From the NCBI GenBank assembly GCA_016650295.1, contig JAENWA010000063.1:1-64000 (forward strand): 64,000 nucleotides of DNA, read 5' to 3'. How positions within the stretch are numbered: position 1 is the first letter of the stretch; each line of letters starts with the position of its first letter. The translations under genes and the position numbers were made by a program. Positions 26,814 through 36,866 of this stretch are shown here, piece after piece. The notes under the pieces are model-generated. The model did no database searches. It saw only the letters and a list, made by a program, of their open reading frames with translations, and was not told the origin of the DNA. This DNA comes from Desulfuromonadales bacterium. GTDB lineage: Bacteria; Desulfobacterota; Desulfuromonadia; Geobacterales; Pseudopelobacteraceae.

Positions 26814-28228
26814 GCGGATGCTTTGCGCTTGCGCATGTACGCCAGGTACTGCCTGCCTTCCTTGAGCATTTTCTTGCGCTCGTCGGAATTGACAATCATC
26901 CGGCCGATACTGCGGACGATGTAATTGGGGCGGAAGTAGAACTTGTTGTAGAACTCCTCCACAGAATTGAAGATCTCGGCGTTGGAAAGATGCGGATAAT
27001 TGATCACGCATTTCTGGTGCCCGCCTTCGTCCAGGAAGCTGTCCGAGCTGATCCAGCCCTGCTCCTTGCACATGTTGTAGAACTCGGTGCCGGGGTAGGG
27101 CGATGCCAGTGAAGCCTGGATCGAGTCAAGATCCAGCATCTTGGCGTACTCGATGGTCTCGCGGATGGTCTCACGGGTCTCGCCGGGCAGGCCCATGATA
27201 AAGGCGCCGTGGATCGAGATCCCCAGCTTCTGGCAGTCGCGTGTGAACTGGATGGCCTGAGCCTTGGTGACCCCTTTCTTGATATTCTTCAGGATCTGCT
27301 CGTTGCCGCTTTCGTAGCCAACCACCACATGCCGCAGTCCGGCCTCTCGCATGATCTTGAGGGTCTCGAAATCGCAGTTGGCGCGGGCGTTGATGACCCA
27401 GGAGATGCCGAGCGGCTTGATCAGTTCGGAAACGGCGCGGGCGTGTTTTTTGTCGGCGCTGAAGGTGTCGTCGTCAAAGGAAAGCTCACGCATCTCGGGG
27501 ATATTCTCCACGATCCACTTGACCTCTTCATAGACGTTCTGCGGCGAGCGGGTGCGCATGCGCTGGCCGGAGAAGGTCTGCGGCCAGAGGCAGTAGATGC
27601 AGCGGGCCGGGCAGCCGCGGCTGGTATAGATCGAGACGTAGGGATTCTTGAAATGCGGAATGACGTACTCGCTGATCGGAAGGTCGCGTTTGTAGATCTG
27701 CGCCACAAATGGGAGGGCATCCAGGTCCTCGATCGGAGGGCGGTCGGCCGTGTGAACCACCGCGCCATCCCGCAGGAAGCTGATGCCGTCTACCTTGGCC
27801 CACTCGCGCCCTTCGCACAGTTCCTTGGTGGTATAATCAAATTCGCCCCGGCAGACGATGTCGATGGCCCCTTTGGCGGCCCGCAGGGACTCTTCCGGCA
27901 GGATCGTAACGTGCGGCCCGGTCAGAACCGTAACGACGGACGGCTTGACCTCCTTGATGCGGCGGGCGGTCTCGATATCGATCAACAGGGTGGGGGTGGA
28001 GGTGTACATCACCACCATATCGAAGTCCTTGGCAATGGTGAGACAGTCTTCCAGGGTAAACTTCTGTACCGGCGCATCGACCACGCGGCTGCCTTCGATC
28101 ATGCCGGCCGGGTAGCAGAGCCAGGTGGGATACCAGAAGGAGGTGACTTCGCGGGATGCCTGGTAACGGGCTCCGGCGCCGCCGTCAAAATCCTCGAAGG
28201 TGGGTGGGTTCAGAAAAAGCGGTTTCAT
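26804..28228 (-). CDS. hpnJ: B12-binding radical SAM protein HpnJ
   Basis: B12-binding N-terminus, CPARCIYCLWPQ radical SAM motif; next to hpnK. Confidence 0.8.
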   Translation of the reverse strand: MKPLFLNPPTFEDFDGGAGARYQASREVTSFWYPTWLCYPAGMIEGSRVVDAPVQKFTLEDCLTIAKDFDMVVMYTSTPTLLIDIETARRIKEVKPSVVTVLTGPHVTILPEESLRAAKGAIDIVCRGEFDYTTKELCEGREWAKVDGISFLRDGAVVHTADRPPIEDLDALPFVAQIYKRDLPISEYVIPHFKNPYVSIYTSRGCPARCIYCLWPQTFSGQRMRTRSPQNVYEEVKWIVENIPEMRELSFDDDTFSADKKHARAVSELIKPLGISWVINARANCDFETLKIMREAGLRHVVVGYESGNEQILKNIKKGVTKAQAIQFTRDCQKLGISIHGAFIMGLPGETRETIRETIEYAKMLDLDSIQASLASPYPGTEFYNMCKEQGWISSDSFLDEGGHQKCVINYPHLSNAEIFNSVEEFYNKFYFRPNYIVRSIGRMIVNSDERKKMLKEGRQYLAYMRKRKASAAP

Positions 28229-28313
28229 GGTGACTCCTTGTCTGCTGTAAAACGTTAAAAATAGAGATCTTTTTATGTAAAGTCAAGGTAATTCAGGGTG
28301 ATGCGCCACAAAT

Positions 28314-28348
28314 GAAAAGGGCACCCGACCGGCGGATGCCCTTTTCAT
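28314..28348 (-). terminator. hairpin terminator
   Basis: GAAAAGGGCAcccgaccggcggaTGCCCTTTTC. Confidence 0.6.
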
Positions 28349-28421
28349 GCATGGCTATGATAGCGAAGTATTTTTTCTTGGCGGCCTGTTTGGCGATGAT
28401 CGGGTCCTTCGTCTCAACCGC

Positions 28422-29186
28422 CTAGCGCCCAATCAGCCACGCGCCCAGGTTGGTGGCCAGTGTGGCGTTTTCCCCGGCATGGTAGCGGTTCTGAAAAATG
28501 GCGTCGTCTCCGAAAACAACAAAGCCTCCTTTTCCGAGAGCGCCGCTCACGGCCACGCCGAAGGCACCGACGGCATCCCCTTTTGACAAGATGCGGTCCC
28601 CGTTCAGATCAACCCAGGCATCCGGCGATGTGCGGGCGATAACGGCGGAACCCGCCCCAGCCTTAAGGGCCCAGACTCCGTAGGCCGAAAACTGGGTAAT
28701 ACCGGTAAAGAGCGGGCCGGGAGACAGGTCCTTGACATTGAAATTCAGGTCCTTTTCGATAATATTGTGACGCTCGTGCAGCACCGAGTTGCTAAAATCT
28801 ACGTCGAGACGGTTTAGCAGGGGACCAAGGGGAGGACCGATGTGCAGCATGACGGCCAGATGCCCGCCCTTCTCCACGAAACGGGCCACGGCCTCGATTT
28901 CGTCGGACTTGAGCTCCTGGAAGGGGCCGGAGATGACCAGGGCGGCCACGTCTTTCAGGGTCTCGTCGTTGAGCGAGGCCTTGGTCGAGCTGACGTGTGA
29001 AAGCTGCGCCCGGAAGGTCTCTGCCAGACGGGAAAGCTGCAGATCACCGTTCTCCTCGATCAGAAAGCGCTCGTTGTGACCCTGATCAAAGAGAATCCGC
29101 GGATTTGCGTCTGCTCCCCGGGATGACAACGGCAACAGGAGCAGTGCTCCGAGCAGGATAATGTGTTTCACGATGAAATGCGGCAT
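28422..29186 (-). CDS. periplasmic DUF4350-like protein
   Basis: signal peptide; RILFDQGHNERFLIEENGDLQLSRLAETFR. Confidence 0.6.
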   Translation of the reverse strand: MPHFIVKHIILLGALLLLPLSSRGADANPRILFDQGHNERFLIEENGDLQLSRLAETFRAQLSHVSSTKASLNDETLKDVAALVISGPFQELKSDEIEAVARFVEKGGHLAVMLHIGPPLGPLLNRLDVDFSNSVLHERHNIIEKDLNFNVKDLSPGPLFTGITQFSAYGVWALKAGAGSAVIARTSPDAWVDLNGDRILSKGDAVGAFGVAVSGALGKGGFVVFGDDAIFQNRYHAGENATLATNLGAWLIGR

Positions 29187-29338
29187 GATACGCCCCCTTA
29201 GTAATAAGACTTAATTTATCTTTTATATCCGCTGGTAGACCTTTTTGCAAGATTTTATTTTCATCCGGGCCGCGGAATATGATAAGTGAATGAGGTTGAT
29301 ACATATCCCACACAAATACGTATATGAGGAGAACAGTA

Positions 29339-29713
29339 ATGAGTCACAAGAAACCCGAGATCACCTTCAAGTACATCTTCAACTACGGATATAATCCGTC
29401 CTATGTCAATGGCGCCCAGGGGGGCTTTTCACCGCGCGGCGAAATGGTGATCAACTTCTATCTCGAACGTCAGCCGCTGCCGGAATCCATCAGTCACGAG
29501 ATCACCCCGGAGGGCGCCATCGGACGCGAGACCGGAGCTGAGCCGGCCGACCTCGGGCAAAGCATGGTGCGTTACATCGACACCGGTGTCGTGATGAACT
29601 ATGAGAATGCCCGGGTTTTTCATGCCTGGATGGGAGAAAAACTGCGTGAGGTTGAAGAGTTGAACAAGGCGCACACCGCTTTTGAAAGTGCCCCGCCGGT
29701 CGGACAGGCGTAA
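29339..29713 (+). CDS. conserved hypothetical protein
   Basis: 124 aa after internal start; RBS agga upstream. Confidence 0.6.
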   Translation: MSHKKPEITFKYIFNYGYNPSYVNGAQGGFSPRGEMVINFYLERQPLPESISHEITPEGAIGRETGAEPADLGQSMVRYIDTGVVMNYENARVFHAWMGEKLREVEELNKAHTAFESAPPVGQA

Positions 29714-29716
29714 GTA

Positions 29717-29820
29717 AGGCGTGTTGAGAGTTGAGAGTTGAAGGCTGAAGGCTGAAGGCTGAGGGCTGAGGGACGAGGGATGAGGGATGAGGGATGAGGG
29801 ATGAGGGATGAGGGATGAGT
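29717..29820. repeat. tandem heptamer repeats (gctgaag / gggatga units)
   Basis: direct reading. Confidence 0.9.
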
Positions 29821-29847
29821 TTGATGGTGGAAGGCTGTTGACCCTCT

Positions 29848-30603
29848 ATGGCGCCTGAGCTCCTGCTCCCGCTCCTGTTCGGAGCGGCATTTATGGCCGG
29901 GCTGATCGACTCGATTGCCGGTGGCGGCGGCCTGATCACCGTCCCGGTTCTGATGGGGATCGGGCTTCCGCCGCAGGTAGCCTTGGGCACCAACAAGCTC
30001 CAGGCCTCGTTCGGCTCCGGCAGCGCCATGCTGCATTTCATCCGGGCCGGGAAGGTTCAGCTGCGGGACTGCTGGGCCGGCATCCTCTGGACCGCCATCG
30101 GGTCGGCTCTGGGTGTCTGGGCCGTGCAGCTGCTGGATGCAACGGTCCTGAAGCAGCTGATCCCCTGGCTGCTGGCGGCCATCGCGGTCTACACTCTGCT
30201 TTCACCCCGGCTGGGGGCGGGTGATTCCCATGCCCGGATGAAGGCCGGACCGTTCTACCTGCTGTTCGGTCTGGCGATCGGTTTTTATGACGGTTTTTTC
30301 GGTCCCGGAACCGGTTCGTTCTGGACCATGGCGCTGATGCTGCTTTTGGGTTGTTCCATGATGCGGGCCACCGCCACCACCAAGGTCATGAACTTTACCA
30401 GTAACTTCGTGGCGCTGGTGTTCTTCCTCTCGGTCGGGCAGGTGCGTTTTGTCGAAGGTTTTGTGATGGGGATCGGGCAGTTTTTGGGCGCGCGGGTCGG
30501 GTCAAAACTGGTTATCAAGCGTGGTACGGCCTTTATCAGGCCGGTTTTCATAACCGTCGTGCTTGCACTGGTGGGGCGATTGATCTATATGAACTACAAA
30601 TAA
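29848..30603 (+). CDS. TauE/SafE (TSUP) family sulfite exporter
   Basis: AGLIDSIAGGGGLITVPVLMGIGLPPQVALGTNKLQASFGS. Confidence 0.9.
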   Translation: MAPELLLPLLFGAAFMAGLIDSIAGGGGLITVPVLMGIGLPPQVALGTNKLQASFGSGSAMLHFIRAGKVQLRDCWAGILWTAIGSALGVWAVQLLDATVLKQLIPWLLAAIAVYTLLSPRLGAGDSHARMKAGPFYLLFGLAIGFYDGFFGPGTGSFWTMALMLLLGCSMMRATATTKVMNFTSNFVALVFFLSVGQVRFVEGFVMGIGQFLGARVGSKLVIKRGTAFIRPVFITVVLALVGRLIYMNYK

Positions 30604-30606
30604 ACC

Positions 30607-30921
30607 TCAACCTTTGGAGAGATACTCCCCCAGAACACCACGTGAATGTTCATCATCGTGGCAGTGGTTGCACAGGTTTTCCCAGTTGCTGCCGTCGGGC
30701 GGATTGTTGTGATGATTCCCGTCCCGGTGGTGGACGGTCAGCAGATGGATATTTGACGCATCAAACTCGCGGCCGCACTTGGCGCAGACCGGACCGTGAA
30801 TCTTCAATGATTTCGAGCGGTAATTGCTGTTGCCGTCTACCTCGCCGCGCATCTTCGATACCAGGGCAGCGGCCTGCGCCGCACTGGGAAGTACTACGGT
30901 TTTAGGTCCTTTTGATCTCAT
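30607..30921 (-). CDS. YajD-like HNH nuclease
   Basis: CAKCGREFDASNIHLLTVHHRDGNHHNNPPDGSNWENLCNHCHDDEHSR. Confidence 0.8.
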   Translation of the reverse strand: MRSKGPKTVVLPSAAQAAALVSKMRGEVDGNSNYRSKSLKIHGPVCAKCGREFDASNIHLLTVHHRDGNHHNNPPDGSNWENLCNHCHDDEHSRGVLGEYLSKG

Positions 30922-31014
30922 GATTTCCCTCCAGACACAATCCTGAAAAAAACATTTGAACCGCCAAGGCGCACTGAAAGCAGGCGCTTCCAAGCGAAGT
31001 ACGCCAAGGGAGAT

Positions 31015-31413
31015 CTATATCCAGAGTATCTTCACCAACTGTTCTACCTGCCGAAATACCGGGTCGCCCGTTACCAGTGTTGCATCATGATCAATGGCGG
31101 AGGCAACGGCAAAAGTGTCGGCGTATGACATGGCAAAGCGTGCTTTCAATTCGGCGGCCCGAAAGACCAGATCGTTGGGTGCAGGCAGAATAACAATGCC
31201 GAGGCGGCTGATATTCATCACCACATCCAGCTTGAATTGCTGGCCAAACCGCCGCTGGACGGTATAAATGACCTCTCCCATATTGATGACATTCAGCATG
31301 GCGCAAGCCTTGCCAGTCCGGGCATCATCCAGAATAGCCTTCACCGGTTCATTGCCCGGTTCTTTCTGAATGAAACGAAGCAGGGCAAAACTATCCAGAA
31401 TAAAGTTATTCAC
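31015..31413 (-). CDS. PIN-domain toxin (VapC-like)
   Basis: GTG start; NNFILDSFALLRFIQKE, SYADTFAVASAIDHDATLVTGDPVF. Confidence 0.8.
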   Translation of the reverse strand: MNNFILDSFALLRFIQKEPGNEPVKAILDDARTGKACAMLNVINMGEVIYTVQRRFGQQFKLDVVMNISRLGIVILPAPNDLVFRAAELKARFAMSYADTFAVASAIDHDATLVTGDPVFRQVEQLVKILWI

Positions 31414-31642
31414 GGGCCTTGTCCCGTTTTCGCTCCTCAAGCAGTTCATCAGCAAGTGACGGCTCGGCAGGCAGCATTCCCCATGCAGCGGCGACAGGAT
31501 CAGCCACAATAGGCACAATGCAAACGACATTACCGTACTCCACAAAGCGCACTTCGCTGCCGGGCTCGATGTGATGCCGTTTCCTGATATCACCAGGTAT
31601 GAGTACCTGGCCTTTTACCGTTACTTTCGATGCCTTTTCCAT
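31406..31642 (-). CDS. AbrB/MazE-type antitoxin
   Basis: ASKVTVKGQVLIPGDIRKRHHIEPGSEVRF; overlaps toxin start. Confidence 0.8.
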   Translation of the reverse strand: MEKASKVTVKGQVLIPGDIRKRHHIEPGSEVRFVEYGNVVCIVPIVADPVAAAWGMLPAEPSLADELLEERKRDKARE

Positions 31643-31861
31643 GGCACACCCCCAAGTATTACTTTTATGTTAAATTGTAATACCTAATGCTGCAATCTTC
31701 AAGCTGAAAAATAGATTGGTGCTTCAAGCTCGCTTCCAGTCCCCCAGGAATCAAACCACGCCATGACAACATCGTGGGGAACGGATTTCCCTGTCAGGCA
31801 GAATTCTTCCCATCTCGCAATGGTTTCATCTCGAAAACAATCTGCTTTGCTACTCATATTG

Positions 31862-32470
31862 TTACCCCTGACTGTTCATCAGCTTGACCGTGGCCCGGCC
31901 ATCGGCATAATAATCGATGATATTGTAGCAGCCGTAATTCTGCTCGATGTTGAACATCCCGGCCAGCGGCGCGCCGATGGCATTCAGCAGCACGACGCGG
32001 TTGACGCCGCCATGCCCCACCACCAGCACCTCCTGTCCCTGATGCCGCTCGACGATCTCACTGATGACCGGCATGACCCGCGCCTGGAGATCCAGCAGAT
32101 TTTCCCCCTGCGGTACCCGGTGGTGTACCAGATCCGCCAGACGGGCCTGCCATTCCTCCGGCCAGCGCTCTTTGATTTCGGTCCAGGTTAGCCCCTCCCA
32201 GATGCCGATGTTCAATTCCCGCAGTTCACTGCGCCGGACCGGCTCGATGCGGAACTGTCGGCAGATGATCCCGGCGCCGATAACACAGCGGCTAAGATTA
32301 CTGGTGTAACAGGCGGAAACGGGACTGTCAGCCAAGCGTTCTTTCAGGCGTTGATACTGTTTGACGCCCAGGTCAGTCAGGGCCACGTCTGTCTGGCCGT
32401 TGTAACGTTTCTGCTCATGTCCGACCACCTGGCCGTGACGAATGAGATGGATGCGGGTAGCGGGTGTCAT
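31862..32470 (-). CDS. histidine phosphatase family protein (phosphoglycerate mutase/CobC-like)
   Basis: RIHLIRHGQVVGHEQKRYNGQTDVALTDLG ... VLVVGHGGVNRVVL. Confidence 0.8.
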   Translation of the reverse strand: MTPATRIHLIRHGQVVGHEQKRYNGQTDVALTDLGVKQYQRLKERLADSPVSACYTSNLSRCVIGAGIICRQFRIEPVRRSELRELNIGIWEGLTWTEIKERWPEEWQARLADLVHHRVPQGENLLDLQARVMPVISEIVERHQGQEVLVVGHGGVNRVVLLNAIGAPLAGMFNIEQNYGCYNIIDYYADGRATVKLMNSQG

Positions 32471-32583
32471 GGTGATAGATTTCTCCGGTTTCGTGGGGTT
32501 GGAATGGGTGAGCACCTTAGCAGAAGCCGCCGGAAATTAAAAGAACCGGCGAGTTAAATGGAGCTTCCCAGTAACTTCAGTCC

Positions 32584-32633
32584 CTTCGACTCCGCTCAGG
32601 GAACGATCAATCGTGCGCTGAGCGGAGTCGAAG
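32584..32633. repeat. palindromic repeat CTTCGACTCCGCTCAG / CTGAGCGGAGTCGAAG, copy 1
   Basis: 16-bp perfect inverted repeat. Confidence 0.9.
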
Positions 32634-32637
32634 CGCA

Positions 32638-34137
32638 TCAGGCCAGCATCTTTCGTAATTGCCCCAGATAACGTTCCTCCACCCGGCAGAATCCCTGCGG
32701 CGGGAGCTCACCGGACGCGGCACAGAAGGCGAGGAAGGCCCCCTTTAGCAGTGCGTTAAGCTGGTCACCCGGCAGGCTGACGTGCGACGAGGCAGCGGTT
32801 GAGCAGCCGCAGCTGTCACACTCGTCTCCCGCCGCCTGCCGCAGGCGTTCCAGTCCGTGGAAATATTCCGATGACAGCCGTCCCATGGCATCGCAGACAC
32901 GACCGACACGCTCGTCCTTGAAGCGGTAGCGCGCCTCGAAGGGGAGGCGCTCGTCCAGCAGCAGGCGCTTCTCACCTTCGAAACGCTGCCAGGCGGGTGA
33001 GCCGTGCAGCACAATCTGGTTGTGGTAGAGCAGGTTGGCGGTCAGCTCATGCCCGGCCAGCAGTCCCAGGCCGTCCAGAAAGGTGTAGTTCTCCTCCAGT
33101 TCTGCCAGGGTCGTATCCGGTTCGAACATGATGAAGCCGATGTTCAGCTGCAGGCCGCACCCCTGGACGACCTGCACCGCCCGGCTGATCTGCTCGCTGG
33201 TGATCCGTTTGCCGATACGCCGCAGCACGCTGTCGCAGCCCGATTCGATCCCCAGAAAGACGGAGGTTGCCCCGTTTTTGGCCAGGGTTGTCAGCAGCGT
33301 CTCTTCAACCGTGTCCACCCTGGTTTCGAAGCCGAAGGGGAGGCCGGCGGCCTGTGCGACCCGGCTGATAGCGATTGTCCGCTGATGTTCCTGTTGGCCG
33401 GGGGCGAGAAAGGTCGGATCGATAAAATAGAGGCTTGCAACCGCTCTGCGGGACAAGCGGGTTTCCAGTTCCTGCTCCAGCGAGGCAAGATCTCTGACCC
33501 GGCGGCGGCTGCAGCCGTAGTAGGGCTTGATGAAGCAGAAACTGCAGTCGCCGTAACAGCCGCGGCTGGCGGCGATGTTCAGGGTGCTGTAGGCCAGGTT
33601 GCTCCCCACGTCATCCGGGACCGGGAGCAGCGACAGATCATCCGGCAGCGGCCGGGGCACGAAGGGGAGATCGCGCAGGGCCAGTCCGGGAAGCGGCTTC
33701 AGCGTGCCCGGGCCGAAGCCGTTCAGCAGCTCGGCCAGGGTATCTTCAAACTCTCCGATCAGGATGAAGTCCAGGCCGAGTGCATACTGCATCAGCCGTG
33801 TGCGGGAGAGGGTCGGGAACAGGCCGAAGGCTCCGATCGTGCAGCTTCCACCACGCTTCAATAATTCCAGCACCGAGCGGACCGTACTCTCATGTCCCCA
33901 GGCATAGACCCAGTGCAGCAGGATCAGATCGGCGCCTTCGGCCAGGATTGCGGCGGAAATGGTCTCGGGGTTATCCGTGCCGGAGGTGAAATCCAGATGG
34001 GCCGTTGTCCAACCAGCCCGCCGGGCAACAGCCAGGGCATAGCCGCTGTTCAGGCTGGCCGAGAGCGGGGCATTGGCCACGTCGTTGTAATGCTCGAAGG
34101 TCAGGGGGCGGGGATTTTCGATGATCAGCAGTTTCAT
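32638..34137 (-). CDS. B12-binding-domain radical SAM protein
   Basis: CYGDCSFCFIKPYYG radical SAM motif; N-terminal B12-type domain; C-terminal CDSCGCS. Confidence 0.8.
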   Translation of the reverse strand: MKLLIIENPRPLTFEHYNDVANAPLSASLNSGYALAVARRAGWTTAHLDFTSGTDNPETISAAILAEGADLILLHWVYAWGHESTVRSVLELLKRGGSCTIGAFGLFPTLSRTRLMQYALGLDFILIGEFEDTLAELLNGFGPGTLKPLPGLALRDLPFVPRPLPDDLSLLPVPDDVGSNLAYSTLNIAASRGCYGDCSFCFIKPYYGCSRRRVRDLASLEQELETRLSRRAVASLYFIDPTFLAPGQQEHQRTIAISRVAQAAGLPFGFETRVDTVEETLLTTLAKNGATSVFLGIESGCDSVLRRIGKRITSEQISRAVQVVQGCGLQLNIGFIMFEPDTTLAELEENYTFLDGLGLLAGHELTANLLYHNQIVLHGSPAWQRFEGEKRLLLDERLPFEARYRFKDERVGRVCDAMGRLSSEYFHGLERLRQAAGDECDSCGCSTAASSHVSLPGDQLNALLKGAFLAFCAASGELPPQGFCRVEERYLGQLRKMLA

Positions 34138-34145
34138 GGCCGGCC

Positions 34146-35669
34146 TTAGTCGATCAGTAGCAGGCCGATGTACTGCACAAAGTCGTCGCTGCTGCGTAAC
34201 GGCGCGACCTTGATGCCGGCGGCTTCGGCCAGGGCGAAGACGTCACAGCCGCAGGACTCCAGCGAGGGGCGACGCTTTTCAGGGAAGGCGCAGCGCTCCT
34301 CCGGGCAGGCGTCGCACCAGCAGCAGGGGCCGCCGCTGAAGACCAGTGCCTTGCCGAAACCGCTCAGAAAGGCCTCCTTTTCCAGCTCCAGCAGACGCTC
34401 CTGAAACCCCCTGAGCGGCGGCTGTCCGGCCACCAGCAGGGCCCGTGAATAGCACCCCAGCAGCTCTTCAAAGCCGGCTTGATCCATGGAATGGGGCGGG
34501 CAGCTCCAGCGTCTGCCGAACTGGGAACAGCCGTAGCTGCACTTGGCCCGCACCCAGGCTTCGGAGCGGATACCGGCCGGGTCGAGTTCGACGGCAGCGA
34601 AGAATCCGTGGGAAAGGGCATGGCTTTTCAGGCTGAAGAGGGATGAGGCTGCCCGATAGGGGGTGGTGCGGGCGGCAACCATGGCCAGGGAGCGGGAGGG
34701 GAGTTCGAGCACGCTCTGATGTGCGAATCCGCTCTCTTGCAGCAGCTTGGCGGTTTCTGCCAGGCTGTAGCAGCGGCCGTTCCAGGTGTTGACCAGCATG
34801 TGCAGGTCGTAGAGCGCTCCGAATCCGTTGGCGTCACGGAAAAAGTCGTGGACGATCAGCAGCCCTTCCTCTGACGGAAGCTCCTGCAACTGTTCAAGTA
34901 AGGCCCGGTTTTCTGCCGGGGAGTAGCAGTGGATCAAGTTGGAGAGCAGCACGATGGATGCCGCGCCGCGCTGCTGTTCCACCAGGCGGGCCAGCGCTTC
35001 CGGTTCCAGGATATTGATGGGATGCCAGAGCAGGTTGTTGGTGGCGGGGAGTGACTCCGCCGCCGCGCAGACGTCCGGCAGATCGCAGGCCATGGCCTGC
35101 CAGCCGGGGTGCTGTTCCAGAAACTCCCGCAGATAGCTGCCGTCTCCGGCGCCGATATCGATGATCAGGCCACTCTCCGGAAGTCCGGGCAGCGCCTGCC
35201 ACAACTCCCGCGCCCGCACCTGAGCTGCTTCGCCCATGGCGTGCTGGAAGAGCGTTAATCGGCGTTGGTACTCATCCTGGGGCCGCTCGCGGATCAGCGC
35301 CCCTTGTCCTTCGGTCAGGACTGTCCCCAGTTGTCCCCAGTTCTCCATCAGCAACTCTTCGAACGCCAGTACATGGCGCTGGTTGAGGGGGCTGGCGCTG
35401 TCCAGCCAAGTGGCGGCGAAGCGGGAGAGAAACAGCTGGCCGTCGTACTGCTCCAGCAGCCCCACATTCAGCAGCAGTTCGATGAAACGCCGCCCCTCCT
35501 CCGTCCGCAGGCCGCAGCTCTCTGCCAGCCCGTCCGGCGTACAGTTCCCTTCCGCCACCCGGTCGATGATACCCGAGCGCAGCGCCTCACGGAGAACAAA
35601 GAACATGCGGTAGCCGCTTGTCAGGTCGCAGAAGGTGGAGTAGGAGTTGTCGGAGGGGAGGATTTTCAT
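34146..35669 (-). CDS. SAM-dependent O-methyltransferase-like protein fused to DUF2284 Cys-rich metal-binding domain
   Basis: LIIDIGAGDGSYLREFLEQHPG methyltransferase; CSYGCSQFGRRWSCPPHS...CCWCDACPEERCAFPEKRRPSLESCGCDV DUF2284-like. Confidence 0.75.
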   Translation of the reverse strand: MKILPSDNSYSTFCDLTSGYRMFFVLREALRSGIIDRVAEGNCTPDGLAESCGLRTEEGRRFIELLLNVGLLEQYDGQLFLSRFAATWLDSASPLNQRHVLAFEELLMENWGQLGTVLTEGQGALIRERPQDEYQRRLTLFQHAMGEAAQVRARELWQALPGLPESGLIIDIGAGDGSYLREFLEQHPGWQAMACDLPDVCAAAESLPATNNLLWHPINILEPEALARLVEQQRGAASIVLLSNLIHCYSPAENRALLEQLQELPSEEGLLIVHDFFRDANGFGALYDLHMLVNTWNGRCYSLAETAKLLQESGFAHQSVLELPSRSLAMVAARTTPYRAASSLFSLKSHALSHGFFAAVELDPAGIRSEAWVRAKCSYGCSQFGRRWSCPPHSMDQAGFEELLGCYSRALLVAGQPPLRGFQERLLELEKEAFLSGFGKALVFSGGPCCWCDACPEERCAFPEKRRPSLESCGCDVFALAEAAGIKVAPLRSSDDFVQYIGLLLID

Positions 35670-35735
35670 GGTGAGTCCCTTATTGTGATGTTAACCGGAA
35701 TTGCGGTATGTTGGTGAATCGAGCCGTATGTCACA

Positions 35736-36866
35736 TCAGTTGATAAACTCCAAATAATTCTCACGGTTAACTACCTGCCAGGTCGCATCCGGATAGGCTC
35801 CGCTCCACTCCTTTGGCGGTCGGGGTCTGGCTTTGCCCCATTTCATTTCATAGCCATGCAGTGTGCTGCCTCGCTCTTCAATCAGATCCAGCTCTTTTTG
35901 GGTATAGGTGCGCCAAAAAAAGTTATTGGCCGGCTCTCTTAGATATTCCTGGCGTTTCATCCGCTCAATGATCAGGTAATTTTCCCAGAGTTCTCCTGCG
36001 TCGTTACGCAGATCAAGCGGATTGAAGTTATTGATCAAGGCGTTGCGCACGCCGTTATCGACAAAGTAAAAGCGGCTGTTCTTGGTGACCTCGTTTCTCA
36101 GGTTACGGCTGAATCCACCCAGTTTCTGAATAACAAAGGCCTTTTCCAACAGATCAAGATAGTGATCTACCGTGTTCTTGCTCATCCCCAAGGCTGTACC
36201 CAGCTCGGTATAGGAGACCTCCTTGCCGATCTGAAAGGCCAATAGCTGGAGCAGTTTGCCGATCTTGGCTGAATGCCTGATCCCCTCCAGTTCCAGGATG
36301 TCTTTATAGAGATACGACGAAACAATCTCTTTCAGGTACTGCTCCCGTTCCCGATTATCCTGCAGCAGCACTACTTCGGGGTAGGAACCGAACAAAAGGC
36401 GCATCTCCAGACGCGCCTCGGTTTCGTGGCGTTGTTCCGCGGCGCCGATCTCCATCTGGGCAAGAGGGTACTGAATCAGGGTGGTTTTTCGACCGGTGAG
36501 CGGCTCGCCGATGCTGCGGGCAAGATCAAAAGAGGATGAACCGGTTGCAATTATGCGGATATCCGGGATGTGATCAACGATCAGCTTTAGGTTCAAGCCG
36601 ATGTTATGGATTTTCTGGGCCTCGTCAATCACCAATAGACGGTTGTTACCGACAAAGGCCTTCAGCTTGTCGATCGACTGGCTGGAAAGATAGCTTTGAA
36701 TGGTAATGTCTTCACCACTAACCAAAAGATACGGCTCGGCTTCTCCCTTTAAAAACTCATGGATAAGGGTCGTTTTTCCGGTACGCCTGGCGCCATATAT
36801 TACGACTACTTTTCCCGGTTTCAGCGCAGATTGAAGGTTATCGAGCTGCCTCTGCTTGATGTACAT
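35736..36866 (-). CDS. AAA ATPase (DUF4143-type ATP-binding protein)
   Basis: VVIYGARRTGKTTLIHEFL Walker A; LLVIDEAQKI Walker B. Confidence 0.85.
   Translation of the reverse strand: MYIKQRQLDNLQSALKPGKVVVIYGARRTGKTTLIHEFLKGEAEPYLLVSGEDITIQSYLSSQSIDKLKAFVGNNRLLVIDEAQKIHNIGLNLKLIVDHIPDIRIIATGSSSFDLARSIGEPLTGRKTTLIQYPLAQMEIGAAEQRHETEARLEMRLLFGSYPEVVLLQDNREREQYLKEIVSSYLYKDILELEGIRHSAKIGKLLQLLAFQIGKEVSYTELGTALGMSKNTVDHYLDLLEKAFVIQKLGGFSRNLRNEVTKNSRFYFVDNGVRNALINNFNPLDLRNDAGELWENYLIIERMKRQEYLREPANNFFWRTYTQKELDLIEERGSTLHGYEMKWGKARPRPPKEWSGAYPDATWQVVNRENYLEFIN

Noticed and set aside
27209-28258. 349 aa plus-strand ORF opposite hpnJ
   Set aside because: Antisense shadow; no domain signature recognised
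29740-29820. Tandem heptamers as a possible CRISPR array
   Set aside because: No spacers; simple short tandem repeat
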